Positions 44,387 through 54,264 of a DNA stretch of 64,000 nt are shown here, in pieces (within the stretch, counting starts at the first letter, position 1; the number at the start of each line of letters is the position of its first letter). The notes beneath the pieces were generated by a model that had not been told where the DNA came from, made no database searches, and worked only from the letters and a program-made list of their open reading frames with translations. The stretch covers positions 1-64,000 of the forward strand of contig JAMSKV010000006.1 in NCBI GenBank assembly GCA_024515975.1, read 5' to 3'. Made by a program: the position numbers and the translations under genes. Source of the DNA: Endosaccharibacter trunci. GTDB taxonomy: Bacteria; Pseudomonadota; Alphaproteobacteria; Acetobacterales; Acetobacteraceae.

Positions 44387-45291
44387 CCGGCGACGCATCG
44401 ACCATTGCCTCGATCCTCCTGCCCCTGAACGGGGTTCCGAGCGAAAGCGAGGCGCTGGCGTTCGGGCTGACCCTGGCGCGGCGTTTTGGCGCCCGGCTGG
44501 AGGTCCTGCACGTGGCGACGGACGGGCGCGATGTGGCGCCCCTGGCCGGAGAGGGTTTGTCCGGCGCCATGGTCGAGGAGATGATGACCGCGGCCGAGCG
44601 CGAGTCGAACAGCCGGACCGTCTCCGCGCGGAGTTTGCTGCAGCGTGCCCTGGACGCGGACCAGGCCGCCTTCGGCAGCGCCTTGCCGGTTCAGACCGAG
44701 ACGACGCCGCCGATGCCGGGGGCACCCGGCGTGATGTTCCGCTGCGTGAAGGGGCGCGAACATGACGTGGTCGCCTATGCGGCCCGGCTGTCCGACCTGA
44801 TCGTGGTGCCGCATCCGGATACGGTGGAAGAGGCGCTTTCGTCCGCCGAGGCGCTGCATGCGGTCCTGTTCGATAGCGGCCGGCCCGCGATCATCGCGCC
44901 CAAGACGGCGCCGGCCAGCGTCGGGCGCCGAATCTGCGTCGCCTGGAACGGCACGGCGGAGGGTGCGTCCGCCGTGTTCTGCGTGCTCGGCTGGCTGAAG
45001 CAGGCAGACAGCGTGCATGTGCTGCATTCGCCGGAATATCAGCGCCGCGGCCCCGTGGCGTCCGAGCTCGTGTCCTATCTGGCGCTGCACGGCATCGCGG
45101 CGACCTCCTCCGAGTTCACCCCCAAGGGCGGCGAGGTCGGCGCGGCGCTTCTCGCCGCCGCGGAAGCGCAGGGAGCGGACATGCTGGCGATGGGCGCCTA
45201 TTCCCATTCCCGTCTGCGCCAGCTTCTTCTGGGTGGCGTGACGCGCCACGTGATCGCCAAGGCGACCTTGCCGGTGCTGATGGCACGCTGA
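44383..45291 (+). CDS. Universal stress protein (UspA family), tandem type
   Basis: The 302-residue protein has two Usp-like halves. The C-terminal half keeps the nucleotide-binding pattern [20 protein letters not shown] preceding [11 protein letters not shown]; the N-terminal half ([17 protein letters not shown]) is diverged. It is coupled to pdxH by a 4-bp overlap. The role is general stress, inferred from family. Confidence 0.9.
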   Translation: MTGDASTIASILLPLNGVPSESEALAFGLTLARRFGARLEVLHVATDGRDVAPLAGEGLSGAMVEEMMTAAERESNSRTVSARSLLQRALDADQAAFGSALPVQTETTPPMPGAPGVMFRCVKGREHDVVAYAARLSDLIVVPHPDTVEEALSSAEALHAVLFDSGRPAIIAPKTAPASVGRRICVAWNGTAEGASAVFCVLGWLKQADSVHVLHSPEYQRRGPVASELVSYLALHGIAATSSEFTPKGGEVGAALLAAAEAQGADMLAMGAYSHSRLRQLLLGGVTRHVIAKATLPVLMAR

Positions 45292-45330
45292 ACCGTCGCC
45301 GTCCGCCGGCGGCCGGTTCAGCGCCCTCGC

Positions 45331-45351
45331 GTCAGGCGTCAGGCGTCAGGC
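45331..45351. repeat. Heptamer tandem repeat (GTCAGGC x3)
   Basis: Three perfect copies of GTCAGGC lie at the 3' end of the phosphatase gene. On the minus strand each unit contains a TGA, so the tract gives stops in all three frames; the first in frame ends the gene at 45346. Confidence 0.75.
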
Positions 45352-46011
45352 GCCGGGCAGCTCGTTGATGGTCACCACCCGCCAGGAGGCCGGATGGCGT
45401 TCCAGGATGGTGAGCGACAGGTTCTGCACCGACAGGCGCAGCGCCGTGCTGGCGCTGATGTCGAGCGCGTGCGCGCAGGCCATGCGGATCGTGCCGCCAT
45501 GGCTCACCGACACGATGTCGCGCCGGTTGTGCCGGTCGGCCAGACGCTCCATCGCGTCGCCGACGCGCCGCTTCATCTGATCCATGCTCTCGCCGCCGGG
45601 CGGAACCTCCTCGGCCGCCATCGGCCAGAACGGGTGGGGCGTCATGCCGAGCCGCTCGGGCAGGTGATGATGTTCCAGCCCGTGATACTCGCCCATGGAC
45701 TGCTCGATCAGATCGGGCTCCACGCCGAATTCCGTGTGCGGGTAGCCGGCCTTCAGGATGTGCTCCGCCGTGATGCGTGTCCGGGACAGGGGCGTCGTGA
45801 TCCAGACCGCGTCGCGCGGCAGCCTGGCGGCCAGCGACCGATACATCGGCGCCTGCGACACGAGGCTTTCCGGACAAAGCGGCACGTCGGTCGAACCGTA
45901 GAGCCGGGCGCGGGCGTTCTCTTCCACCAGAGCGTGCCGGATCATCCAGAAGCGCGTGACGCCCGGGGCCAGGGCCGGCGTGTCGAGAAAGGCACCGTAT
46001 TGCTGCGTCAT
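45346..46011 (-). CDS. Histidine phosphatase family protein
   Basis: The 221-residue protein has the phospho-acceptor His in FWMIRHALVEENARA (RHA in place of RHG), a second Arg in TTPLSRTRITAEHIL, GEYHGLEH and the second His in SVSHGGTIRMACAHAL. These are features of the phosphoglycerate mutase-like branch 1. The substrate is unknown; CobC- or GpmB-like roles are both possible. Confidence 0.9.
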   Translation of the reverse strand: MTQQYGAFLDTPALAPGVTRFWMIRHALVEENARARLYGSTDVPLCPESLVSQAPMYRSLAARLPRDAVWITTPLSRTRITAEHILKAGYPHTEFGVEPDLIEQSMGEYHGLEHHHLPERLGMTPHPFWPMAAEEVPPGGESMDQMKRRVGDAMERLADRHNRRDIVSVSHGGTIRMACAHALDISASTALRLSVQNLSLTILERHPASWRVVTINELPGA

Positions 46012-46103
46012 GGGAGTCCGATCAGAAAGGCGAAGGCTTTGCGCCGTCTGCCATCAGAACATGACCACAGCGTGGCGGTTCGACGGCGAGGCAGGTTTGC
46101 AAC

Positions 46104-48284
46104 TCAGATATCCAGCCCCGCGTCGGCCGGGCGGCGTCTGGAGGCGTCCGGCGCATAGCGGGGCACCGGGTCGTGCTGAAGCAGGGCCGGCCAGCAACGC
46201 AGCAGCAGGCCGATCTTGCCCAGGATGCGCGTCACGTCGCCGATCTCGCGTTCCATCCGTTTCTCGCCGCCGAGCCCCGCATGGGAGGGTTCTCCTGACA
46301 GAAGCCGGGCCCCCACTGAGATCCGGAGCGCTCCGGCCATGCCGGGCGCGTCCGTGCCGGCGAGCCTGTCGCAGCCCACGGGGGCGGGCTGTCCGATATG
46401 CACCAGAAGGCGGGCCAGGGCGCGGTCTTCCAGCGTGGCGGTCGGGGGCAGGGCGCGAGTCACGTCCGCGTTCAGCCAGCGATACACCAGACGCGCCTGC
46501 GCGACATCGAGCGGCAGGCGCTCCGCGCCGTCCCGTGGCGGTTCCAGCACCAGGAAGGAGCGGATGGTCTGCACCTGATCCCAGCACGGACCCTCCCCTG
46601 TGTCGGGCCGTTCCGGCGCGGGCACCTCCACCGCGACCACGTCCGGGCTGCAGGCGATCGCCGCGTCCACCCCGGCCACGAACCGGTCCACGAGTTGGCG
46701 TGCCGTTTCCTGCGGCACCGATCGGAACGCTTCCATCTCCATCAGCGCCGCCTGCCAGCGCAGCACCATGCCGGCATTGGCGCCGGGTGGGCAGGGCACG
46801 GCCCGGGCGCCGGGCGGCCAGTCGGACGCGCCGCCGTAATCGGCCAGCCCGCGTGGCAGGCTATGCGGGCCGTCGAGCCGTGCGGCGATCGCGGGCGGAA
46901 GGAGCAGCGCGCCGCAGAACGGCGGTCCGGTGAAGAACTTGGAGCCGGTGACCATCACCATCCAGCCGCGATCGAGGCTGTCCCGGATGCGGGATGCGTC
47001 GAGACGGGCCTGGCATGCGTCCACCACCAGCTCCAGCCGGTCGCCCAGCCGCGCCTGCATCCGCTCGATGCAGCCCATGCCCGGCGCCAGCAGGCCGGTC
47101 TTGGACAGATCGAGCCTGTGCAGCAGAACGGTCCGGCCTTCCGCGGCCTCCGCCTCCACGATGCGCGTGCAGTCGGCGTCCACGGCCTCCCGGGGCAACA
47201 GTCGTCCGTCCGCGTCGCGGATCGCCACGGACAGCACGCGAGTATCGTCCGGGAAGCCCTCGACCAGCGCGTTCTTGGTCACGACGCGGCCCAGCGCGGT
47301 GTCGTTGGCGAAATGCCGGCCCGAGGCGGCCATCGGCACGCCGGTTCCGGTTTCCTCGGGCGCCAGCAGCACGTTGCTCACCGGCCGCGCTACGATTTCG
47401 CCCTCGCGCGGCAGGCTGCACAGGGCCAGGGCGGCCATTTCCAGGTCCGTGCCGGAGGCCGCGAGCACCACGGCGCATCCGGGCGGCAAGCCGTAATGCG
47501 CGGCGATTCCCGCGCGCACCGCCTCGCATTCCGCCGCCAGCGCGGCTTGCGCGATTCCATCCAACGCAGCCAGGGCCATGCGTCTGCGGGAGGCTTCCGC
47601 GCCGCCGAAACCGCGTTCGGATAGGGACGAGGCAGTGGAGGAAGCGAAGGTCACCGCCCAGGGGCGCGGCCTGTGCGAGCAGCCGTAATGGTTGAGGCCG
47701 GTCGCGGGATCCACCGCCAGGCGGGCGTCTCCGCCCTCGGCCATCAGTGTTTCCGCCGGTCCCAGCAGGGGCCATGCGGCTTCGAGGGCCTCGAGAACGG
47801 CGTCTGTCACCGCCGCATCGGCGGCGAGCGGCCCGTGCGCGCCCTGCAAGGCGGCGATCCGGCTCCAGACCAGAGCGATATCGTCGCGCTTCGGCATGGC
47901 GCGTGACGACATCGTCGCCAGCCAGGATACGGGATCGGGCTGCGGCGGCGCTCCGGGCGGGGCGGCATCCAGCAGAAAGAACCGTGCCGCGACGCGGGCG
48001 GCGGACAGGCCGGCCAGAACGGCGCGACGGTCGGCATCTCCCGGATCCGACCCTGAAGCTGCATCCAGCAGCGTGGACAGTTCCAGCGCGTGGCGGAGAT
48101 GAAACGCGGAGATCCTGTCCTCGCCGGTGACGGCGCCGCCCAGGATCACGCATCGTCCGCGATCGACGCGGAACGGGGTGTCGAGGGTGGGGTCGAAGCG
48201 GATCACGCTGTCGCCCGCCACGATCCGCAGATCGGGCCGGTCCAGCGCGCTCAGCAACCGGATGTTCAGATCCTCAGCAAACAC
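46104..48284 (-). CDS. Large PLP-fold (aminotransferase class V-like) protein of unknown function
   Basis: The protein has 726 residues from GTG 48284, chosen because GGGAGG lies 6 bp upstream; an ATG 24 bases earlier is possible. The N-terminal ~200 residues are unrecognised. The middle resembles a fold-type I PLP enzyme: SNVLLAPEETGTG, LHRLDLSKTGLLAP, VVDACQARLD (Asp for the pyridine N) and VMVTGSKFFTGPPFCGALLL, whose Lys fits the PLP Schiff-base position. The C-terminal ~200 residues include a conserved-looking GALRISVGARLLSG. No signal peptide or membrane segment. It is divergent from rmlB. Reaction unknown. Confidence 0.72.
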   Translation of the reverse strand: MFAEDLNIRLLSALDRPDLRIVAGDSVIRFDPTLDTPFRVDRGRCVILGGAVTGEDRISAFHLRHALELSTLLDAASGSDPGDADRRAVLAGLSAARVAARFFLLDAAPPGAPPQPDPVSWLATMSSRAMPKRDDIALVWSRIAALQGAHGPLAADAAVTDAVLEALEAAWPLLGPAETLMAEGGDARLAVDPATGLNHYGCSHRPRPWAVTFASSTASSLSERGFGGAEASRRRMALAALDGIAQAALAAECEAVRAGIAAHYGLPPGCAVVLAASGTDLEMAALALCSLPREGEIVARPVSNVLLAPEETGTGVPMAASGRHFANDTALGRVVTKNALVEGFPDDTRVLSVAIRDADGRLLPREAVDADCTRIVEAEAAEGRTVLLHRLDLSKTGLLAPGMGCIERMQARLGDRLELVVDACQARLDASRIRDSLDRGWMVMVTGSKFFTGPPFCGALLLPPAIAARLDGPHSLPRGLADYGGASDWPPGARAVPCPPGANAGMVLRWQAALMEMEAFRSVPQETARQLVDRFVAGVDAAIACSPDVVAVEVPAPERPDTGEGPCWDQVQTIRSFLVLEPPRDGAERLPLDVAQARLVYRWLNADVTRALPPTATLEDRALARLLVHIGQPAPVGCDRLAGTDAPGMAGALRISVGARLLSGEPSHAGLGGEKRMEREIGDVTRILGKIGLLLRCWPALLQHDPVPRYAPDASRRRPADAGLDI

Positions 48285-48537
48285 AGGCTGCCTCCCGCGC
48301 TTCCGCATCGCGTGGCGATGATTCTAGAACATCATCCCGCCGAACGGTATCGCCCGGCAGGATGCGCGTTACATTCCGGAACGCGAGGCGGCGCGACTGG
48401 TCGGGCGTTCGAAACGCAAATTCTTCAAGAAGATTGTGCGCTGCGAAGGGGCAACGGTTGCCTGCCGCTTCCCGCACTGCCATCGTGGGCACGGTTACAT
48501 CTTCGTCCCAACGGCGCTTGTCACGGAAACTCACGGA
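48285..48537. other. Divergent promoter region before rmlB
   Basis: About 250 bases between the PLP-fold gene (minus) and rmlB (plus). Short frames here are Arg-rich and do not look coding. The promoters for both transcripts should lie here. Confidence 0.5.
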
Positions 48538-49593
48538 ATGCGGATACTTCTGACCGGCGGTTGCGGCTTCATCGGATCGGCCGTGGTCCGGCACCTGATC
48601 CGCTCCACCGGCCATTCGGTGGTGAACGTCGACAAGATGACGTATGCGGCCTCCGAGGACGTGCTGGAAGAAGCGCTGACCGATCCCCGCCACACCCACA
48701 TCAAGGCTGATATCGCCGATCTCGCGGCCATGACCGCGATTTTCGCCGAGCACAAGCCTGATGCGGTGATGCATCTGGCGGCGGAAAGCCATGTGGACCG
48801 TTCGATCGACGGCCCGGCCGTGTTCATCCAGACCAACGTGGTCGGCACCTTCTCCATGCTGGAAGCGGCGCGCACCTACTGGTCCGGCCTCGATGTGGAG
48901 GCCAAGAAGCGCTTCCGCTTCCACCACATCTCCACCGATGAGGTGTTCGGCGCTTTGGACGCCGATGATCCGCCGTTCGTGGAAACCACGCCGTACGATC
49001 CGCGCAGCCCGTACTCCGCGTCCAAGGCCGCGTCCGACCATCTGGTCCGCGCCTGGTACCACACCTATGGGCTGCCCGCCTTCGTCACCAACACCACCAA
49101 CAATTACGGCTTCTGGCATTTCCCCGAGAAGCTGATCCCGCTCGTGACCATCAACGCCATCGAGGGTCGCGAACTGCCGGTCTATGGCGACGGCTCCAAC
49201 GTGCGCGACTGGCTGTTCGTGGAGGACCACGCCAAGGCGCTGGTGCTCGCGGTCGAGAAGGGCGTTCCGGGCGAGACCTACGCCATCGGCGCGCGCCAGC
49301 CGCGGTCCAACCTCCAGGTGGTGCAGGCGATCTGCCGCACCCTTGACGAACTGCGTCCCGATCCGGCCGGCCCGCGCGAGCGCCTGATCCGCTACGTCAC
49401 CGACCGTCCCGGTCATGACTGGCGCTACGAGATCGACGCGACCCATGCCGAGACGTCCCTGGACTGGAAGGCGGACCACGATTTCGAAACCGGCATCAGA
49501 CGCACCGTGCAGTGGTATCTCGACCATCAGGAATGGTGGGAAAAGATCCGCGCCGGCCGCTACACCGGTCAACGTCTTGGAACAAAGGCTTAA
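48538..49593 (+). CDS. rmlB: dTDP-glucose 4,6-dehydratase
   Basis: RmlB converts dTDP-glucose to dTDP-4-keto-6-deoxyglucose. It has 351 residues. It has the NAD-binding LLTGGCGFIGSAVVRHL, the catalytic STDEVFG, the Tyr-x3-Lys pair in YSASKAAS and NNYGFWHFPEKLIPL (more often GPYHFPEKLIPL). ATG 48538 is the natural start. It leads the rmlBACD operon. Confidence 0.96.
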   Translation: MRILLTGGCGFIGSAVVRHLIRSTGHSVVNVDKMTYAASEDVLEEALTDPRHTHIKADIADLAAMTAIFAEHKPDAVMHLAAESHVDRSIDGPAVFIQTNVVGTFSMLEAARTYWSGLDVEAKKRFRFHHISTDEVFGALDADDPPFVETTPYDPRSPYSASKAASDHLVRAWYHTYGLPAFVTNTTNNYGFWHFPEKLIPLVTINAIEGRELPVYGDGSNVRDWLFVEDHAKALVLAVEKGVPGETYAIGARQPRSNLQVVQAICRTLDELRPDPAGPRERLIRYVTDRPGHDWRYEIDATHAETSLDWKADHDFETGIRRTVQWYLDHQEWWEKIRAGRYTGQRLGTKA

Positions 49594-49596
49594 ACG

Positions 49597-50499
49597 ATGC
49601 GTCCGACCGAAAGCCCTACCGGAATGAAGGGCATCCTGCTCGCAGGCGGCTCCGGCACCAGACTGCATCCTGTCACGCTGGCGGCCAGCAAGCAGCTGCT
49701 GCCTGTCTATGACAAGCCGATGATCTATTATCCGCTCAGCACGCTGATGCTGGCGGGCATTCGCGACATCATGATCATCTCCACCCCGGCCGACCTGCCG
49801 CAGTTCGAGCGTCTGCTCGGCGACGGTTCGCGCTTCGGCGTGCGGTTCGAATACCGCGTGCAGCCGAGCCCGGACGGCATCGTCCAGGCCTTCCTGATCG
49901 CCGATGACTGGCTGGGCAACAGCCCCTGCGCGCTGGCGCTGGGCGACAACCTGATCTTCGCCGACCATCTGGGCGTTCTGCTGCGCGCCGCCTCCGCCCG
50001 TCCGGAAGGCGCCACCGTGTTCGCCTACCAGGTGCGCGATCCGGAGCGCTACGGAGTGGTGTCGTTCGACGAGAGCGGACGCGCGCTCGAGGTGGTCGAG
50101 AAGCCGGCCAATCCGTCCAGCAACTGGGCGATCACCGGCCTCTATTTCTACGACAACCGGGTGCTGGAGCTGGCGAAGAAGATCAAGCCCAGCCCGCGCG
50201 GCGAGCTGGAGATCACCGATCTCAACCGTCTCTATCTCGAGGAAGGCACGCTGCACGTCGATCGTCTCGGCCGCGGCTGCGCCTGGCTCGATGCCGGCAT
50301 GCCGGACAGCCTGATGCAGGCAGGCACCTTCGTGCAGACCATCCAGTCCCGCCAGGGCATGCTGGTCGGCTGCCCGGAGGAGGTCGCGTTCCGCATGGGC
50401 TTCATCGACGCGGCCCAGCTTCGCGATCAGGCCAAGAAGCTCAGCAAGACCGAGCTCGGACGCCTGCTGCTCGAGCTCGCCGACGGCGTGCACGCCTGA
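49597..50499 (+). CDS. rmlA: Glucose-1-phosphate thymidylyltransferase
   Basis: RmlA makes dTDP-glucose from dTTP and glucose-1-phosphate. It has 300 residues. The nucleotide-binding motif is [13 protein letters not shown] and [17 protein letters not shown] follows, with [10 protein letters not shown] and [15 protein letters not shown] 49597 has AAAGG 8 bp upstream; an internal ATG at 49624 gives the more typical N terminus. It starts 3 bp after rmlB. Confidence 0.97.
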   Translation: MRPTESPTGMKGILLAGGSGTRLHPVTLAASKQLLPVYDKPMIYYPLSTLMLAGIRDIMIISTPADLPQFERLLGDGSRFGVRFEYRVQPSPDGIVQAFLIADDWLGNSPCALALGDNLIFADHLGVLLRAASARPEGATVFAYQVRDPERYGVVSFDESGRALEVVEKPANPSSNWAITGLYFYDNRVLELAKKIKPSPRGELEITDLNRLYLEEGTLHVDRLGRGCAWLDAGMPDSLMQAGTFVQTIQSRQGMLVGCPEEVAFRMGFIDAAQLRDQAKKLSKTELGRLLLELADGVHA

Positions 50500-50521
50500 A
50501 CCGCAGGGAAAGAAACGACGC

Positions 50522-51082
50522 ATGAAGGTCGAACGGCTCGCCATCCCAGAGGTGGTTCTGATCACCCCGCCGAAATTCGGTGACGCGCGTGGTTTCTTTT
50601 CGGAGACCTACAACTACCCCCGCCTGAAGGAGGAGGCCGGCATCGACCTCGCCTTCGTGCAGGACAACCATTCCTTCTCCCGGCAGCGCGGCGTGGTGCG
50701 CGGCCTGCACTGCCAGCTCGACCCGCATGCGCAGGGCAAGCTGCTGCGCTGCTCCAAGGGCGCCATCTACGACGTCGCCGTGGACGCCCGCACCGGCTCG
50801 CCGACCTACGGCAAATGGGTCGGCGCCGAGCTGACAGGCGACAACTGGGCCCAGCTCTGGATTCCGCCCGGATTCCTGCACGGGTTCTGCACCCTGACGG
50901 ACGATGTCGAGGTGCTCTACAAGTGCACCGATGTCTGGAACAAGGCGAGCGAGCGCGCCGTGATCTGGAACTGCCCGGAGATCGGCATCGACTGGCCGAT
51001 CAAGCCGGAGGAGGCGATCCTCTCGGAGAAGGACGCGGCCGCGCCGCATTTCTCCGAAGCTACCGGCTGGTTCCAGTACTGA
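50522..51082 (+). CDS. rmlC: dTDP-4-dehydrorhamnose 3,5-epimerase
   Basis: RmlC epimerises the keto-sugar at C3 and C5. It has 186 residues of cupin fold. The catalytic His lies in VVRGLHCQLDPHAQGKL, and IPPGFLHGFCTLTD and YKCTDVW are conserved. Its stop overlaps the rmlD start by one base. Confidence 0.97.
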   Translation: MKVERLAIPEVVLITPPKFGDARGFFSETYNYPRLKEEAGIDLAFVQDNHSFSRQRGVVRGLHCQLDPHAQGKLLRCSKGAIYDVAVDARTGSPTYGKWVGAELTGDNWAQLWIPPGFLHGFCTLTDDVEVLYKCTDVWNKASERAVIWNCPEIGIDWPIKPEEAILSEKDAAAPHFSEATGWFQY

Positions 51083-51987
51083 TGGCCGTGCTTCCGGACG
51101 GCGGTCCGATCCTGGTCACGGGCGGCAACGGCCAGCTCGCGACGTCCCTGGCGCGGTTCGGCGGTGCGCGTATCCATCGTGTCGGCCGCCCGGATTTCGA
51201 CTTCGATCGCCCCGAGACGATCGAGACGACGTTCCGCGCCGTCAAACCGGCCGCGGTCATCAACGCCGCCGCCTGGACCGCCGTGGATCTGGCGGAAACC
51301 GAGCAGGACGGCGCCGCGCGCGCCAACACCGACGGTCCGCGTCGCCTGGCCGAGCTGTGCGCCGAGGCCGGTATTCCGCTGATCCATGTGTCCACAGACT
51401 ACGTGTTCGACGGCGACAAGCGCGCGCCGTACGTGGAGACGGATCCGACCTGTCCCACAGGCGTCTACGGACGCACCAAGGCGGAAGGCGAGCAGGCCGT
51501 TCTCGCAGCCAATCCACAGACCGTGGTGCTGCGCACCGCCTGGGTCTATTCCGCCTCGGGCAAGAATTTCGTGCGCACCATGCTCGGCGCCGGCGCCAAG
51601 AACCCGACCCTGAAGGTGGTCGGCGACCAGATTGGCTCCCCCACATCCTCCGACGATCTGGCCGAGGCGATCCTGTCCATCCTGTCCACGATCGAGACCG
51701 GCGGCTGGAAGCCGGATTATGCCGGGCTGTATCACGCGACGGGTTCGGGAGAGACATCCTGGCACGGCCTTGCCGTGGCCGCGCTGGAGCGTGCCGCCGA
51801 GCATGGGCAGGCCATGCCGGAGGTGCTGGCGATCCGAACGGAGGATTGGCCGACCCCGGCCAGGCGTCCGGCTGATTCCCGTCTGGATTGCGGCAAGCTG
51901 CATCGGGTGTTCGGCGTGCGCCTTCCGGACTGGCGCGCCAGTGTGTCGCGTACCGTGGACGAGCTGATGGGACGCTCGGCCCGATGA
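51082..51987 (+). CDS. rmlD: dTDP-4-dehydrorhamnose reductase
   Basis: RmlD reduces the keto-sugar to dTDP-L-rhamnose. It has 301 residues. NAD(P)-binding ILVTGGNGQLATSLAR, HVSTDYVFDGDK and the Tyr-x3-Lys motif YGRTKAEGEQ are intact, as is the C-terminal RPADSRLDCGKL. It completes the rhamnose pathway in this operon. Confidence 0.97.
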   Translation: MAVLPDGGPILVTGGNGQLATSLARFGGARIHRVGRPDFDFDRPETIETTFRAVKPAAVINAAAWTAVDLAETEQDGAARANTDGPRRLAELCAEAGIPLIHVSTDYVFDGDKRAPYVETDPTCPTGVYGRTKAEGEQAVLAANPQTVVLRTAWVYSASGKNFVRTMLGAGAKNPTLKVVGDQIGSPTSSDDLAEAILSILSTIETGGWKPDYAGLYHATGSGETSWHGLAVAALERAAEHGQAMPEVLAIRTEDWPTPARRPADSRLDCGKLHRVFGVRLPDWRASVSRTVDELMGRSAR

Positions 51988-52005
51988 TTCACGATCGCTG
52001 ATCGC

Positions 52006-52932
52006 TTGGGGACTGCCGGGCAGGTTTCCATCCTGCTCTCGACCTTCAATGGCGCCGCGTATCTCCCGGCGCAGCTGGCCTCCTTCGGCACCCAGAGCTG
52101 GCGCGACTGGATGCTCCATTGGCGCGATGACGGGTCCAGCGACGGAACGTCGGCCATCCTGCGCTCCTTCGCGGAAGGCGAGGGGAAAGGCCGCTGCGTC
52201 GAGGTGAGCGGCGCGGCCGGACATCTCGGCATCGCGGGCTCCTTCCTGTCTCTGCTCCGCGCGGTGCCTCCCGCTGCCATCGTCGCTTTCGCCGATCAGG
52301 ATGATGTCTGGCTTCCGGACAAGATCGAGCGCGGCGTGTCGGCCCTGGGCGCGCTGCCGGAGACGCGTCCCGCGCTGTATTGCAGCCGTCAGACTCTGGT
52401 GGACGAAAACCTGCGCCCGCTGGGCCTGTCTCCGCATCGCGCCGCCACGCCGGTGTTCCCGGCCGGCCTGACCCAGAACGTCGCCACCGGTTGCACCGTG
52501 ATGATGAACAGCGCCGCCGCCGCGCTGGTGCGCGCCTCGGAGGCGCCGGACGGAACCCTGCACGATTGGTGGTCCTATCTGGTGGTCGGCGCCGCCGGCG
52601 GTGTCGTGATCAACGATCCGGTCCCAACCGTGCTGTATCGCCAGCACATCGCCAATGCCGTCGGCGCGCCGCATTCAGCGCTCAGCCGAGGGATCGCCGC
52701 GCTGCGTCGTGGCCCTGACGCATTCATGGGGCTGTTCCGCCGGCATGTGACGGCCCTGCTGCGCAGGCCGGATCAGCTCTCGCCGCAAGCCTTGCGCGAT
52801 CTGCGCCTGCTGGAGCAGGCTCTCCACGGCGGTCCGATGGCGCGTGCCCTGGCGATGGGACGCGTCCGCCATCTGGTGCGGCAGACACGGCTGGAGACCG
52901 CCTTGTTCCGCCTCTGGTTCCTGCTCGGCTGA
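52006..52932 (+). CDS. GT2-family glycosyltransferase
   Basis: The protein has about 308 residues. It has a GT-A core: VSILLSTFNGAAYLPAQLAS, WRDDGSSDGT (first Asp motif) and AFADQDDVWLPDK (DxD). Located 18 bp after rmlD, it is probably a rhamnosyl- or related transferase for a surface polysaccharide. The start is uncertain: TTG 52006 is the first option and no clear ribosome binding site was found. Confidence 0.9.
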   Translation: MGTAGQVSILLSTFNGAAYLPAQLASFGTQSWRDWMLHWRDDGSSDGTSAILRSFAEGEGKGRCVEVSGAAGHLGIAGSFLSLLRAVPPAAIVAFADQDDVWLPDKIERGVSALGALPETRPALYCSRQTLVDENLRPLGLSPHRAATPVFPAGLTQNVATGCTVMMNSAAAALVRASEAPDGTLHDWWSYLVVGAAGGVVINDPVPTVLYRQHIANAVGAPHSALSRGIAALRRGPDAFMGLFRRHVTALLRRPDQLSPQALRDLRLLEQALHGGPMARALAMGRVRHLVRQTRLETALFRLWFLLG

Positions 52933-52943
52933 GGGAGAGCGCG

Positions 52944-53333
52944 ATGCGACGCGACCCGATCGCACTCGTCTGGTTGGCCGGGCTCGGCCTCGCGGTTCTG
53001 TTGACGGTCTATGGTCCCTCCGTGCTGGGTTTCGATCCCGGGCCGATTCTGGACCGGATCGGCCTTGCGCTGCATGGGCTCAGCGAACCGGCGCTGAGGA
53101 TGATCCGCGGTTTCGCCATCGCCGCCTTCGCGGTGTTCGTTGTCCTCTGCGTCCTGGCCCGTCGGCGCGGTCGTCCAGCGATGGCGATGGCGATCGTGGT
53201 GTCGCTCCTGTTCGTGATCCTGGCCGGCGGCCCGGACGGCTGGAGCACGAACCTGCACGCGGCGCACTGGCCGGCGGCTCTGCTGGTGTCGCTGGTCGGC
53301 GCCCTGTTGATGACTGGGCGCCTGCGCCGCTGA
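52944..53333 (+). CDS. Small membrane protein of unknown function
   Basis: The 129-residue protein has three to four hydrophobic segments (ALVWLAGLGLAVLLTVYG, FAIAAFAVFVVLCVLA, MAIVVSLLFVILAGG, LLVSLVGALLM) and basic ends. A GAGGGAGAG sequence precedes ATG 52944, 11 bp after the glycosyltransferase, so it is probably the last gene of the rml operon. No family was recognised. Confidence 0.75.
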   Translation: MRRDPIALVWLAGLGLAVLLTVYGPSVLGFDPGPILDRIGLALHGLSEPALRMIRGFAIAAFAVFVVLCVLARRRGRPAMAMAIVVSLLFVILAGGPDGWSTNLHAAHWPAALLVSLVGALLMTGRLRR

Positions 53334-53337
53334 CGCG

Positions 53338-54264
53338 TCAATCGGTGCGGGGATCGACGCTTTTGAAGCCGTAGGTTTCGTAGCGCGTGGTCAGCCGGTT
53401 GTTCGCCACCTCCACCACGGTGAAGCCCTCCGGCGTGCCCAGATGGGTGCCGTGCCACCAATTGCCGCTGACCGCGCCGCCGGTGATGAACGGAATGCCG
53501 CGCCAGAGAACGGTTTCGTTGACGTGCGTGTGGCCCTGCAGGACGCCCAGCACGTTGCGTCCGTAGAGCAAGGCCAGCACCTCGGCCGCGTTGATCACGC
53601 TGGTCTTGTGCCGGGCTCCGGCGGGGGCCGGCGGCAGATAACGCTCATAGGCGGTGACCAGCGGGATGTGGCTGGCGACGATGATCGGCTGGCCCGGCGG
53701 CAGACGATCCAGCTCAGACGCCAGCCAGGCGATCTGCGCCGAATCGATGCGGCCTTCATAGTCGCGGTCGTCGGTCAGTCCGATCGAATCCAGCACGAAG
53801 AACTGCACGCCGCGATGGCGGAAGCCGTAATGCAGCGCGCCCCAGTGATCTGTGAAGTATTTCTTGCCGTAGAGCGGATCGGTCGGCAGCGCGCCGCTCT
53901 TCGTGTACACGCCGAAGCAGTCGTGGTTGCCGATCATGTTGCGGACCGGGAGCGCCAGATCCTGCTCCGTGCGCTCGTAGAGATCGGCCAGCATGTCTGC
54001 CCGGCCGCGTGCGACGCCGAGCGCGTCGAACACATGGTCGCCGCCCTGGAGCACGAAATCCCCGCCGACCGCCCGCGCGCGCCGGAACGCCTCGGCGCAG
54101 CCTGCTGTGGCGTTCAGTTCGGGCTGAAGATGCGTATCGGTGACGAAGAGGAACGAGAAGCTCTCGTGCGCTGGCGCTTTTTCGGCACGTGCGGTTGCGC
54201 CGATCAGCGAGAGGGAGGCGATGCCGCCGCCAAGAAGTGCGCGCCGTCCGAGGTCCGTGCTCAT
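53338..54264 (-). CDS. Tat-exported metallophosphoesterase
   Basis: The 308-residue protein starts MSTDLGRRALLGGGIASLSL, a twin-arginine signal peptide ending ATARA. The calcineurin-like metal motifs are in order: FVTDTHLQPE, LQGGDHVFDA, MIGNHDCFG, ASHIPLVTAY and LQGHTHVNET. It is a periplasmic phosphoesterase of unknown substrate. ATG 54264 is chosen over an upstream extension because it begins the Tat signal. Confidence 0.92.
   Translation of the reverse strand: MSTDLGRRALLGGGIASLSLIGATARAEKAPAHESFSFLFVTDTHLQPELNATAGCAEAFRRARAVGGDFVLQGGDHVFDALGVARGRADMLADLYERTEQDLALPVRNMIGNHDCFGVYTKSGALPTDPLYGKKYFTDHWGALHYGFRHRGVQFFVLDSIGLTDDRDYEGRIDSAQIAWLASELDRLPPGQPIIVASHIPLVTAYERYLPPAPAGARHKTSVINAAEVLALLYGRNVLGVLQGHTHVNETVLWRGIPFITGGAVSGNWWHGTHLGTPEGFTVVEVANNRLTTRYETYGFKSVDPRTD

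Noticed and set aside
48274-50565. A 763-codon minus-strand open frame
   Set aside because: Antisense to rmlB and rmlA, both intact by motif; composition typical of a shadow frame.
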